From: Lachnospiraceae bacterium
Lineage (GTDB): Bacteria; Bacillota; Clostridia; Lachnospirales; Lachnospiraceae
Length of the DNA stretch: 47,633 nucleotides
NCBI GenBank assembly: GCA_022510605.1
Contig: JAFLTB010000010.1
Location: 1-47,633 of the forward strand
Direction of reading: 5' to 3'
Of the stretch, positions 34,191-42,984 are shown one piece after another. The translations under genes were made by a program, and so were the position numbers. The notes beneath the pieces were generated by a model. It saw only the letters and a program-made list of their open reading frames with translations, made no database searches and was not told the DNA's origin. Each line of letters starts with the position of its first letter. Within the stretch, counting starts at the first letter, position 1.

Positions 34191-35327
34191 ATGAAAGCAG
34201 TGGGAATCATTGGTGAATACAATCCCTTTCATCCGGGACATGCCTATCACCTCCGCCAGGCCAGGGAAATTACCGGGGCGGATTTTACGGTTGTCATTTT
34301 GAATGGCGATTTTGTCCAGCGGGGTGAGCCCGCTGTCTTTGATAAATATTCCCGTACCAGAACGGCTCTGGAGGGCGGCGCCGACCTGGTGTTTGAACTG
34401 CCCCTGCGCTTTGGCATCTCCAGTGCCGGTGACTTTGCCCTGGGGGGCATACTGGCATTGACACAGTTAGGCTTTGTCTCCGATATCTGCTTTGGCAGTG
34501 AATGTGGGGATACCCAGTCCTTATGGGAAATTGCTGCTCTGCTGGCCAATGAGACAGAAGCGTTCCGCTCCTCTCTGGATGCCGGCCTCCGTCAGGGATT
34601 ATCCTATCCCGCCGCCAGAGCCAGAGCGCTGATACAGACCGGCTCCTGTAAAGAGGAACTGCTCCGCCAGCCAAATAATATTTTAGGCATTGAATACTGT
34701 CTTGCCCTCCAGAAAACCGGCTCTCCTTTAACACCCGTTACGATTCTGCGAAAAGGGCAGGACTATCACGAATCCACTCCTTCCGCTCCGAGCTGCTATC
34801 CTTCGGCCACGGCCCTGCGCAGGGAAATCTACGCCAGCGCCACACCCCACCTGTGCCTGGAGGATTTTTCCGATATGATTGGCTACGCTCTGCGTTCCTG
34901 CCATGATTTGAGCCAGTACAAAGATATTTCCCCGGAACTTGCCGACCGTATCAAAAGAAAACTTCCGGACTACCGCACAGTGGACGAATTTGTAGAGGAC
35001 TGCCAGACCCGTACCTTTACCGCCGGGCGCATCCGCCGCAGTCTGCTCCACTGCCTGTTTGGAATCCGGGAGACACCCCCTGCCATACCATATCTCCGGC
35101 TTCTTGGTATGAGAAAAAGAGCCTCCTGCCTGTTAACTCAGATTGAAAACCGTTCCCTCACTATTTTATCCCGGCTGGCTGTGGACGGAAAACAATTAAC
35201 GGAGCCGGACAGAAAGCTGCTGGAACAGGATATTTTTGCCTCGGATTTGTACCGGCAGGTCTACGGGCGGAAATACAGGGAAAAGCGCCCGAATGAGTAC
35301 CAGTGTTCCCCTGTGATTTTGGGATGA
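34191..35327 (+). CDS. tmcAL: tRNA(Met) cytidine acetate ligase TmcAL (YlbM family)
   Basis: TmcAL uses acetate and ATP to acetylate the wobble cytidine (ac4C34) of elongator tRNA-Met, securing AUG reading. The 378 residues have the family pattern. GIIGEYNPFHPGHAYHL is a nucleotidyltransferase HxGH motif at the N-terminus. GDFVQRGEPAVFDKYSRT and the LPLRFGISSAGDFA segment follow. The C-terminal half is helical and presumably binds tRNA. It directly follows the SGNH gene. Confidence 0.93.
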   Translation: MKAVGIIGEYNPFHPGHAYHLRQAREITGADFTVVILNGDFVQRGEPAVFDKYSRTRTALEGGADLVFELPLRFGISSAGDFALGGILALTQLGFVSDICFGSECGDTQSLWEIAALLANETEAFRSSLDAGLRQGLSYPAARARALIQTGSCKEELLRQPNNILGIEYCLALQKTGSPLTPVTILRKGQDYHESTPSAPSCYPSATALRREIYASATPHLCLEDFSDMIGYALRSCHDLSQYKDISPELADRIKRKLPDYRTVDEFVEDCQTRTFTAGRIRRSLLHCLFGIRETPPAIPYLRLLGMRKRASCLLTQIENRSLTILSRLAVDGKQLTEPDRKLLEQDIFASDLYRQVYGRKYREKRPNEYQCSPVILG

Positions 35328-35353
35328 AATCTGAGTAAAACTTTTATTTTTAC

Positions 35354-35382
35354 TTGAAATTATGTATTGCATATGATATAGT
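35354..35382 (+). promoter_or_regulatory. Promoter of the candidate antisense (antitoxin) RNA
   Basis: TTGAAA (35354-35359), 17 bases and TATAGT (35377-35382). It faces the toxin-like gene and sits after the tmcAL stop. Confidence 0.6.
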
Positions 35383-35397
35383 ATGTATTGACAGAAC

Positions 35398-35424
35398 GAT
35401 AAGACAGGATATGTCATATGAGCA
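35398..35424 (+). repeat. Direct repeat copy 1 (inside the antisense RNA)
   Basis: GATAAGACA, 8 variable bases, CATATGAGCA. Both blocks recur exactly at 35577-35600. Confidence 0.75.
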
Positions 35425-35429
35425 AAACG

Positions 35430-35462
35430 AACCCCCAAAGAGGTGTGGACTCTTTGGGGGTT
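35430..35462. terminator. Bidirectional terminator shared by the two convergent transcripts
   Basis: A perfect 13-bp stem (35430-35442 with 35450-35462; AACCCCCAAAGAG / CTCTTTGGGGGTT) with a 7-base loop. The plus strand continues CTTCT and the minus strand CGTTTTG, so the U tracts are modest in both directions. Confidence 0.75.
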
Positions 35463-35506
35463 CTTCTCCGTTAGCGGTGGAGTAAACCGTTTAGGCCAGT
35501 TACCGA

Positions 35507-35593
35507 CTATTCCCCTCCATCCAGCCATTTGCATATGTAGTAGGAAACTACACCTGCCCCGACAGAGAGGAGGAATGATAAGACATACGCCAT
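35507..35593 (-). CDS. 28-residue hydrophobic peptide, candidate type I toxin
   Basis: The frame encodes MAYVLSFLLSVGAGVVSY followed by YICKWLDGGE: a single membrane helix with a charged Trp-Leu-Asp end, the general form of Fst/Ldr-type toxic membrane peptides. An ATG lies 7 bases after AAGGGGG. The stop at 35507 is 45 bases before the shared terminator. On the opposite DNA strand the ATG region carries the direct-repeat blocks found in the antisense RNA. The peptide is too short for ordinary gene callers. Family membership is by resemblance only. Confidence 0.65.
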   Translation of the reverse strand: MAYVLSFLLSVGAGVVSYYICKWLDGGE

Positions 35594-35600
35594 ATGAGCA
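35577..35600 (+). repeat. Direct repeat copy 2 (over the toxin start codon)
   Basis: GATAAGACA (35577-35585), 5 variable bases, CATATGAGCA (35591-35600). On the minus strand the second block contains the toxin ATG. The matching copy is at 35398-35424. Confidence 0.75.
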
Positions 35601-35638
35601 CCCCCTTCTGCTACCAGTCTAGGGGCGGTAACAAAACA

Positions 35639-35647
35639 ATTATAGCA
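35639..35647 (-). promoter_or_regulatory. Extended -10 promoter of the toxin-like gene
   Basis: TGC followed by TATAAT (35647-35639). The -35 region (TTTCCG at 35667-35662) is poor, as allowed for extended -10 promoters. The leader before the ATG would be about 40 bases. Confidence 0.5.
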
Positions 35648-35695
35648 TCCACAGCCATCCCCGGAAACTGCTTCTTATACGTCTTTACACGCAAA

Positions 35696-35726
35696 AAAGG
35701 GCTCTGAAAAATCTTCAAAGCCCTTT
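35696..35726 (-). terminator. Rho-independent terminator downstream of glgP
   Basis: AAAGGGCTCTGAA (35696-35708) pairs with TTCAAAGCCCTTT (35714-35726) with one G-U position. The minus-strand RNA then reads UUUUUUGCG. It lies 87 bases past the glgP stop. Confidence 0.8.
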
Positions 35727-35812
35727 CTTTAATGGCATAAAGCATTGTCGTGCTACGCCAATACACAATCTGGCACAGTGGCGCTCTGTCATGGTTTCAT
35801 GAACTTCTACCT

Positions 35813-38275
35813 TTACAGTTCCACCTTTTCCAGATGCCAAATATCTTTAACATACTCCTCAATGGTTCGGTCAGAGGAGAATTTGCCGCACTTGGCAACC
35901 TGAAGCATTGCCATTTTGGCCCAGCGCTCTTCATTGCGGTAAGCTTCCTCCACCTTCTTGTGGGCCGCCTCGTAGGAGCGGAAGTCTTTCAGTATGAAAT
36001 ACTGGTCGGCACGCTCGCCGCCGTTTGATTCCAGAAGAGAACTGTAAATCTCACGGAACAAATCCGGATTTTCACGGCAATACGTTCCGTCTATCAGCTG
36101 GGTCAGTACCGCACGGATGTCGGAATCCATGTTGTAAATTTCCTTTGGATTGTACTGGTTATTGTGCTCAAAGTCAATTACCTCCTGGGAGGACAGACCG
36201 AAGATGAAGGCATTTTCCTCGCCTACTTCTTCCACGATTTCCACGTTGGCTCCATCCATGGTTCCCAGAGTCGGCGCACCGTTTAACATAAATTTCATGT
36301 TACCCGTACCGGAAGCCTCCTTGCTGGCAGTGGAAATCTGCTCGGATACATCGGCGGCGGCAAATATCATTTCCGCATTGGACACACGATAGTTCTCGAT
36401 GAATACTACCTTGATTTTGCCCTGAATGGAAGCGTCGTTGTTTACCACGTCTGCCACGCTGGTAATCAGTTTGATAATGGCTTTGGCACGACGATAGCCG
36501 GCGGAAGCCTTCGCACCAAAGATAAAGGTGCGCGGGTACAAATCCATCTCCGGATTTTTCTTTAATTCATTATACAGGTGCATCACATGTAAAATGTTCA
36601 GCAGCTGACGCTTGTACTCATGCAGACGTTTTACCTGCACATCAAAGATGGAGCGAGGGTCTACCTCAATACCGTTATGTTCTTTGATGTATTGCGCCAG
36701 GCGGACTTTATTCTGATATTTGATGTTCATAAATTCCTGCTGGCATTTTTTGTCATCCACATACACAGACAGTTTATCCAGATGGGACAAATCCTTAATC
36801 CAGTCATCGCCAATTTTACCGGTAACCCACTCTGCCAGCTTCGGATTGCCGTGAAGCAGGAAGCGGCGCTGGGTGATACCATTGGTCTTGTTGTTGAATT
36901 TCTCCGGCATCATCTCGTAGAAATCCTTTAACTCCTGATTTTTCAGAATTTCCGTGTGCAGTCTGGCCACACCGTTTACAGAGAAGCCGGCTACAATTGC
37001 CAGGTGTGCCATTTTTACCTGGCCATCGAAGATAATTGCCATATTTTTGATTTTATCAAAATTCCCCGGGTATTTTTCCTGAATCTGGTTCTGGAACCGG
37101 CGGTTAATCTCCTCAATAATCTGATAAATTCTTGGAAGCAGACGGGAGAACAGTTCCAACGGCCACTTCTCCAGCGCCTCGGCCATAATGGTATGGTTGG
37201 TATAGGCACAGCAGCGGGTGGTAATGTCCCAGGCCTCATCCCAGGTCAGGCGGTACTCGTCTAACAGAATGCGCATCAACTCTGGTATAGTTACCGTCGG
37301 ATGGGTATCATTTAACTGGAAGCATACCTTCTCCGGCAGACCGTGGATATCGCTGTGGTCTGTCATATACTTTCTCACGGCGCGCTGCACGCTGGCAGAC
37401 ACAAAGAAATACTGCTGCTTTAAGCGCAGCTCCTTACCGGCCGTGTGGTTATCATTCGGGTAGAGCACCTCGCAGATGGTTCTCGCCAGGTTCTGCTGCT
37501 CCACTGCCTTCTGATAATCTCCCTTGTCGAAGGAATCCAGATTAAAGTTATCAATGGCCTCTGCATCCCAGATACGCAGGGTATTGACAATGCGGTTTCC
37601 ATAGCCGACCACTGGCAAATCGTATGGCACTGCCATAACGGACTGATAATCTTCCTGCACGAAGTGGTCCCGTCCCGTAGCCTCATCTCTGCGCACGGCA
37701 ACATAACCGCCAAAGCGAACCTCTACTGCGTATTCCGGACGCTTCATCTCAAAAGGATTGCCATCCTTTAACCAGTCATCCGGCGCCTCAACCTGGAAGC
37801 CGTCCTCAATCTTCTGCATAAACATTCCATACTTGTAGCGGATGCCACAGCCGTATGCCGGGTAGCCCAGAGTGGACAGAGAATCCAAAAAGCAGGCAGC
37901 CAGTCTTCCCAGACCACCGTTGCCAAGAGCGGCATCCGGCTCCTGGTCCTCCAGCTCATCCAGATTGACACCCATCCCCTCTAAAACCTCACGAACAACC
38001 TTGTCCTGCTTGAGGTTAATAAGTATATTTCCCAGGGCGCGTCCCATGAGAAATTCCATGGACAGATAATAGATGGTTTTCACATCCTTCTTCTCGTACT
38101 CCTTGTGAGTGTCCATCCAGTCATCCACCACGATGTCCTTAACGGCAAAGGCCACAGCCTGAAACAACTGCTGGGAGCTTGCTTCATCCACCGATTTGCG
38201 GAACAATAATTTCATGTAGTTCTCAATGTTCTGTTTCAGTTCTTTTTTCTTTTCTGTTTCATTCCTAAATGCCAT
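35813..38275 (-). CDS. glgP: Glycogen/starch/maltodextrin phosphorylase
   Basis: This enzyme releases glucose-1-phosphate from alpha-1,4-glucans with phosphate. The start at 38275 (MAFRNETEKK) follows GAGGATAATT; the upstream extension crosses the inverted repeat. The 820 residues are the full family length. Motifs include EDQEPDAALGNGGLGRLAACF, QLNDTHPT, KRLHEYKRQLLN, ASAGYRRAKAIIKLI and EASGTGNMKFMLNG, which includes the PLP-lysine signature. It follows ileS with an inverted repeat but no clear U run between, so some read-through is possible. Confidence 0.96.
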   Translation of the reverse strand: MAFRNETEKKKELKQNIENYMKLLFRKSVDEASSQQLFQAVAFAVKDIVVDDWMDTHKEYEKKDVKTIYYLSMEFLMGRALGNILINLKQDKVVREVLEGMGVNLDELEDQEPDAALGNGGLGRLAACFLDSLSTLGYPAYGCGIRYKYGMFMQKIEDGFQVEAPDDWLKDGNPFEMKRPEYAVEVRFGGYVAVRRDEATGRDHFVQEDYQSVMAVPYDLPVVGYGNRIVNTLRIWDAEAIDNFNLDSFDKGDYQKAVEQQNLARTICEVLYPNDNHTAGKELRLKQQYFFVSASVQRAVRKYMTDHSDIHGLPEKVCFQLNDTHPTVTIPELMRILLDEYRLTWDEAWDITTRCCAYTNHTIMAEALEKWPLELFSRLLPRIYQIIEEINRRFQNQIQEKYPGNFDKIKNMAIIFDGQVKMAHLAIVAGFSVNGVARLHTEILKNQELKDFYEMMPEKFNNKTNGITQRRFLLHGNPKLAEWVTGKIGDDWIKDLSHLDKLSVYVDDKKCQQEFMNIKYQNKVRLAQYIKEHNGIEVDPRSIFDVQVKRLHEYKRQLLNILHVMHLYNELKKNPEMDLYPRTFIFGAKASAGYRRAKAIIKLITSVADVVNNDASIQGKIKVVFIENYRVSNAEMIFAAADVSEQISTASKEASGTGNMKFMLNGAPTLGTMDGANVEIVEEVGEENAFIFGLSSQEVIDFEHNNQYNPKEIYNMDSDIRAVLTQLIDGTYCRENPDLFREIYSSLLESNGGERADQYFILKDFRSYEAAHKKVEEAYRNEERWAKMAMLQVAKCGKFSSDRTIEEYVKDIWHLEKVEL

Positions 38276-38311
38276 AATTATCCTCATTTCTACGCGGCCT
38301 TTTAATTTGTT

Positions 38312-38341
38312 CCGTTTGTGCCGCCACGCTGGCACAAACGG
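38312..38341. repeat. Inverted repeat between ileS and glgP
   Basis: CCGTTTGTGCC (38312-38322) and GGCACAAACGG (38331-38341), a perfect 11-bp stem with an 8-base loop. Outer AT-rich arms (TTTAATTT and AAATTAAA) extend it to the ileS stop. There is no U run, so it may act as an mRNA-stabilising or processing hairpin rather than a terminator. Confidence 0.65.
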
Positions 38342-38357
38342 CTTTCTACAGCATAAA

Positions 38358-41300
38358 TTAAACAGTTACCTTTGTTACCCCCAAAAGTACATCTTCTCCA
38401 TTGATTTTCCAGTTGGCAGTGTGGCCCTTCATTTCCCCGATGAAAATTTCATCTGCCAGTACCTCTGCCTTAATCTGCTCTGCATTTACCATGATAATCT
38501 CCCGGATTCTGTTATTGCCATCCTGGTAAACCCGAATGTGGTCGGTGACTTCAAAATCCGCATCCTTTCTCATGGTCTGTACCTTGCTGATGATTTCCCG
38601 GACAAAGCCTTCCTCAATCAGCTCCGGCGTCAGGTTCGTATCCAGTACCACCGTCACGCCGTAATCGGATTCGCTGACATAGCCTTCCTTTTGTGCTGAC
38701 TCAATCAGCAGGTCGTCCTTCTCCAGCACTTCCTCTACGCCATCCACCGTTACGGTAAGCTGTCCGGTCTCGTTTAGCTGTTCCATGGCTGCACTGTCAT
38801 CCAAACCGCCAAGGATTTCCTTCAACAGATTGATTTTGCTTCCGAAACGGCGGCCCAGAGTACGCAACTGGGGCTTGAAGCTGTAGGAGGTAAAGTCTTT
38901 TACATCCTCTGTGAATACAACCTTTTTTACATTCAATTCGTCGGCTATAATTTCCTGATAGAAATCGGACAAATCACCTTCCGCCTTCACATACATGGTT
39001 CCAATTGGCTGGCGGTTTTTGATATTTGCCGCATTCCGGCAGGCACGGCCGAGAACTACAATGTCTAACAATTCCTTCATTTTGGCTTCCAGGTCTTTGT
39101 CAATCCAGGCTTCTTCCACTTTCGGGAAGTCACACAAGTGAATACTCTCCGGCGCCTTTTCATCCAGGCTGCGCACAAGGTTCTGATAAATGCTTTCCGT
39201 CATAAACGGAATCATCGGCGCGGCGGCCTTACTGATGGTGACAAGAGCCGTATACAGTGTCATATAGGCGTTGATTTTATCCTGCTCCATGCCCTTGGCC
39301 CAGAAGCGGTCACGACAGCGGCGCACATACCAGTTGCTCATATCGTCTACAAACTGCTGGAGCGCTTTGGCTGTCTCAGGAATTTTATAGTTTTCCAGGT
39401 TTTCATCCACCGTCTTTACTGTGGAATACAGACGGGACAAAAGCCATTTATCCATAACGGATAATTTATCATATTCCAGTTTATATTTGGTTGCGTCAAA
39501 ATCATCAATGTTGGCATACAGAACAAAGAACGCATAGGTATTCCACAGAGTACCCATGAATTTCCGCTGTCCCTCCGTCACGGCTTTGCCATGGAAACGG
39601 TTTGGCAGCCACGGTGCACTGTTGATGTAAAAATACCAGCGGATAGCATCGGCCCCATACTGGCCAAGAGCCTCCATAGGGTCTACGGCATTCCCCTTGC
39701 TCTTGCTCATCTTCTGTCCATCCTCATCCAGCACAAGTCCCAGAACAATGACATTTTCGTAAGGGGCTTTATCAAAGAGGATTACTGACTCTGCTAACAG
39801 TGTATAAAACCATCCTCTGGTCTGGTCCACTGCCTCGGAAATAAACTGTGCCGGGAACTGCGCCTCGAACAGTTCTTTATTTTCAAATGGATAGTGGTGC
39901 TGGGCAAATGGCATGGCACCAGAGTCAAACCAGCAGTCAATTACCTCTGGCACACGGTGCATCGCCTTGCCGCAGTGCGGACACGGAATCGTCACCTCAT
40001 CAATGTAGGGACGATGCAGTTCAATTTTTTCTGCTTCCGGATTACCGCTTTTTTCTGCCAGCTCGGCCCGGCTTCCAATGGATTCCATATGGCCGCACTC
40101 GCACTCCCAGATATTCAGCGGGGTTCCCCAGTAGCGGTTACGAGATACAGCCCAGTCCTGAATGTTTTCCAGCCAGTTGCCAAAGCGTCCCGTACCGATG
40201 GAGTCCGGAATCCAGTTGATGGTATTATTATTGCGGATTAAATCCTCTTTTATTTCCGTGGTCTTAATATACCAGGACTCCCTTGCGTAATAGATTAACG
40301 GGGTGTCGCATCGCCAGCAGAACGGATAGTCATGCTCGAATTTCGGTGCAGAAAACAGCAGACCTTCCGCATCCAAATCCTTCAAAATCAATGGGTCAGC
40401 ATCTTTGACAAAGGTTCCGGCATAGGCGGTCTCCTCCGTCAATTCTCCCTTTTCATTTACTAACTGCACAAAGGGCAGGTCGTATTTTCGTCCCACCTGG
40501 GCGTCGTCTTCACCAAAGGCCGGTGCAATATGCACGATACCGGTACCGTCCGTCATGGTTACATAGGAATCACACACAATGTAATGTCCCTTTTTCTTCT
40601 GCTTTTCACAGATGGCCTTTACACAGTCAAATAACGGCTCGTATTCCTTATGCTCCAAATCGGTTCCACGGTAGCTCTCCAGTATCTCATAGGCACTGCT
40701 GCCCTCTTCTGCCAGAGCACCCAACACATTGTCCAACAATGCCTCTGCCATATAATAGGTATAGCCATCTGCGGCTTTTACCTTACAGTAGGTCTCATCC
40801 GGATTTACACAGAGAGCCACGTTGCTTGGCAGAGTCCACGGCGTAGTGGTCCAGGCAAGGAAATAGGCCTCCTCACCGATTACCTTAAAGCGCACCACTG
40901 CCGAGCGCTCCTTCACGGTCTTATAGCCCTGTGCCACCTCATGGGAGGATAATGGCGTACCGCAGCGCGGACAAAATGGAACGATCTTGAAGCCTTTATA
41001 TAACAGTTTTTTGTCCCATATCTGCTTTAAGGCCCACCACTCGGACTCGATAAAGTCGTCGTGATAAGTTACATATGGCTCCTCCATGTCCGCCCAGAAG
41101 CCAGTCACATCGGAAAATTCTTCCCACATGCCCTTATACTTCCAGACAGATTCTTTACATTTGTCGATAAATGGCGCCAGTCCATATTCCTCAATCTGCT
41201 CCTTGCCATCTAAGCCAAGCAGTTTCTCCACCTCCAGCTCCACGGGAAGCCCGTGGGTGTCCCAGCCGGCCTTGCGGGGCACCTGATACCCCTTCATAGT

Positions 41301-41516
41301 GCGGTAGCGTGGAATCATGTCCTTGATTACACGGGTCAGCACATGGCCGATATGAGGCTTTCCATTGGCCGTAGGCGGGCCGTCATAGAACATGTAGGTA
41401 GGCGCTCCTTCCCGGAGCTCAATGCTTTTTTTGAAAATATCGTTTTCCTTCCAAAACTTCTCTACTTCTTTTTCCCGGCTGGCAAAATCCATGCCTGTTG
41501 ATACTTTCTTATACAT
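38358..41516 (-). CDS. ileS: Isoleucyl-tRNA synthetase
   Basis: This class I synthetase charges tRNA-Ile. The 1052 residues are the full length of the longer (eukaryote-like, IleS2) type. GKPHIGHVLTR holds the HIGH motif and KMSKSKGNAVDP the KMSKS motif. The editing (CP1) region contains the WTTTPWTLPSN motif. No C-terminal zinc-finger cysteines are obvious, which also fits type 2. Expression is set by the T-box leader upstream. The ATG at 41516 follows GAGAGGTAAAC. Confidence 0.96.
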   Translation of the reverse strand: MYKKVSTGMDFASREKEVEKFWKENDIFKKSIELREGAPTYMFYDGPPTANGKPHIGHVLTRVIKDMIPRYRTMKGYQVPRKAGWDTHGLPVELEVEKLLGLDGKEQIEEYGLAPFIDKCKESVWKYKGMWEEFSDVTGFWADMEEPYVTYHDDFIESEWWALKQIWDKKLLYKGFKIVPFCPRCGTPLSSHEVAQGYKTVKERSAVVRFKVIGEEAYFLAWTTTPWTLPSNVALCVNPDETYCKVKAADGYTYYMAEALLDNVLGALAEEGSSAYEILESYRGTDLEHKEYEPLFDCVKAICEKQKKKGHYIVCDSYVTMTDGTGIVHIAPAFGEDDAQVGRKYDLPFVQLVNEKGELTEETAYAGTFVKDADPLILKDLDAEGLLFSAPKFEHDYPFCWRCDTPLIYYARESWYIKTTEIKEDLIRNNNTINWIPDSIGTGRFGNWLENIQDWAVSRNRYWGTPLNIWECECGHMESIGSRAELAEKSGNPEAEKIELHRPYIDEVTIPCPHCGKAMHRVPEVIDCWFDSGAMPFAQHHYPFENKELFEAQFPAQFISEAVDQTRGWFYTLLAESVILFDKAPYENVIVLGLVLDEDGQKMSKSKGNAVDPMEALGQYGADAIRWYFYINSAPWLPNRFHGKAVTEGQRKFMGTLWNTYAFFVLYANIDDFDATKYKLEYDKLSVMDKWLLSRLYSTVKTVDENLENYKIPETAKALQQFVDDMSNWYVRRCRDRFWAKGMEQDKINAYMTLYTALVTISKAAAPMIPFMTESIYQNLVRSLDEKAPESIHLCDFPKVEEAWIDKDLEAKMKELLDIVVLGRACRNAANIKNRQPIGTMYVKAEGDLSDFYQEIIADELNVKKVVFTEDVKDFTSYSFKPQLRTLGRRFGSKINLLKEILGGLDDSAAMEQLNETGQLTVTVDGVEEVLEKDDLLIESAQKEGYVSESDYGVTVVLDTNLTPELIEEGFVREIISKVQTMRKDADFEVTDHIRVYQDGNNRIREIIMVNAEQIKAEVLADEIFIGEMKGHTANWKINGEDVLLGVTKVTV

Positions 41517-41560
41517 GTTTACCTCTCATCTCTCATTTCTTTGTGGCTTTTATTTCCTTG

Positions 41561-41848
41561 CAAAAAACAACGATAAAGGCTCCCATCCAAACCAGGATGA
41601 GAGCCCGAAAACGCTTTCATAAAAACCACCTGTTATGTCCAACAACACAATTCCTTGTAACGGGGGGAATCCGGCGCAGCTTACTCAGGGACAGGGCCTC
41701 TTCCCACCCATGTCATTTTCAGCCTTGCAACTCAGGAGGGATATTCGCTTTTTCTTACTGGTACCGGGTTCCCACTGGCTCCGGCTCACTGTGACACTTC
41801 GGAAAAAGTTACTGTCTCCGTCATCGTTTTTTATGGTTTTTTGCAATT
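41561..41848 (-). ncRNA. T-box riboswitch (isoleucine) leader of ileS
   Basis: The 330-base leader has a stem I region with the specifier GAAT-AUC-C (codon at 41742-41740, an Ile codon). The T-box core is shortened: AACAGGTGG (about 41633-41625). A terminator stem follows, GGCTCTCATCC / GGATGGGAGCC (41605-41595 and 41588-41578), ending in a run TTTATCGTTGTTTTTT (to 41562). Uncharged tRNA-Ile would pair with both sites and favour read-through into ileS. The T-box core departs from the usual AGGGTGGNACCGCG. Confidence 0.85.
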
Positions 41849-41854
41849 ACCCTT

Positions 41855-41883
41855 ATGATAGTATGAAAATATTAAATTGTCAA
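41855..41883 (-). promoter_or_regulatory. ileS promoter
   Basis: TTGACA (41883-41878), 17 bases and TATCAT (41860-41855), just upstream of the T-box leader. It lies 36 bases beyond the stop of the lipoprotein gene. Confidence 0.75.
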
Positions 41884-41919
41884 GAGTTTCACTTTGTTTT
41901 TTGGAAATTTCACAAACTA

Positions 41920-42939
41920 CTACTGGAGCCGCAGGATATATTGGGGCTGATTTCCCAACAGTCCACTCAACATATCCGTCTTCTCTAACGTCCACTTCCG
42001 GTTTCCAATGGTTCCCTCTGTCTCATCACCAATGTGAAAATTTTTTACAAAATCCGCTGCCCCTGCAGCGTCTCCGGTCATGTCCGCAATAAGATTTATC
42101 ATCCCCTGCTGTTCATGGACAGAGAACACAGCACCTTCCGCTTTTTCTCTGTTTTGCACAATACAAATCTCCACCTCTACTGTCTTGTCGTCTTTGATCC
42201 ACCAAATCCCCCTCTTCGTATAAGAATTTCCCGGCTCATTGTCACTTCCCACAAACTGGATTACATCCATATAGCCGCCGGCATATAGACTCGCGATGCA
42301 AAATCCGTCTTCAAAAACAGCCTCCATCCGCTTTTCATATTGAGGCGGATATACAAATTGATATGGCGATAGCGATATGGAAATCCCACCCATATCCTGC
42401 TCTTCGGAATCATAACCATCTCCCGATCTATAGTTATAGTCCACTATGCGGATAATAAATCCCTGCCGGACAAAATCACAGATTCCGCTGTACTCTCCCG
42501 GCGGAAAGCCGATATCCTCATACCCCAGTTTTTCCAACTGCTCTAGCAGATACGGAGTGGCCTCCTGATTCTCAGCGGCATAATCTATGTCAATGCCAAA
42601 TCCAGCAACGTCTTCAATTTCATCGAAATCCTGAAAATCCATCCAGGACAGCAGTTCGTCTTTTGACGGTGTAACAATCAGTTTCCCGCCTTTCTTTTCC
42701 ACCGTTTCCTCCAATACATCATAGAGTTTTTTTAACTGCTGTTGTCTGGCAGTGGATATTGCCGCCGGCACCAATTTCCACTCCATCTCTTCACTGGCGT
42801 TGTTTATGTCTTTATAATAACCGATAAAACCCGCATCTTTTGCCGCCTTTTTTGCCTCCTGCGTTACCGCATCCTGCGTGCCGCAGCCGGTGAGCAGAAG
42901 GGTAAAAAGCAGACTTACTGCCACAATTTTTTTCTTCAT
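41920..42939 (-). CDS. Lipoprotein of unknown function, end of ABC operon
   Basis: The 339-residue protein starts at 42939 (MKKKIVAV) after TGGAGGTAAAT; the in-frame extension is unsupported. The signal peptide ends in a lipobox, LLTGC, so Cys18 would be lipidated and the protein anchored outside the membrane. The mature part is acidic and beta-rich, with no recognised domain. It lies 45 bases after the ABC permease gene and is probably translated from the same mRNA. It may be an accessory or regulatory subunit of the exporter. Confidence 0.75.
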   Translation of the reverse strand: MKKKIVAVSLLFTLLLTGCGTQDAVTQEAKKAAKDAGFIGYYKDINNASEEMEWKLVPAAISTARQQQLKKLYDVLEETVEKKGGKLIVTPSKDELLSWMDFQDFDEIEDVAGFGIDIDYAAENQEATPYLLEQLEKLGYEDIGFPPGEYSGICDFVRQGFIIRIVDYNYRSGDGYDSEEQDMGGISISLSPYQFVYPPQYEKRMEAVFEDGFCIASLYAGGYMDVIQFVGSDNEPGNSYTKRGIWWIKDDKTVEVEICIVQNREKAEGAVFSVHEQQGMINLIADMTGDAAGAADFVKNFHIGDETEGTIGNRKWTLEKTDMLSGLLGNQPQYILRLQ

Positions 42940-42984
42940 ATTTACCTCCATTTCAAAATGTCCACACAAAATTTTGCCCACGCA

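Larger units (their letters stand above)
35389..35465 (+). ncRNA. Candidate antitoxin RNA of an Fst/par-like type I system
   Basis: An RNA starting about 7 bases after the -10 and ending at the shared hairpin would be about 75 bases. It carries no ribosome site or open frame. Its 5' part contains GATAAGACA (35398-35406) and CATATGAGCA (35415-35424). Both are exactly complementary to the toxin mRNA on either side of the toxin start codon, so it could pair there and block translation. Confidence 0.55.
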
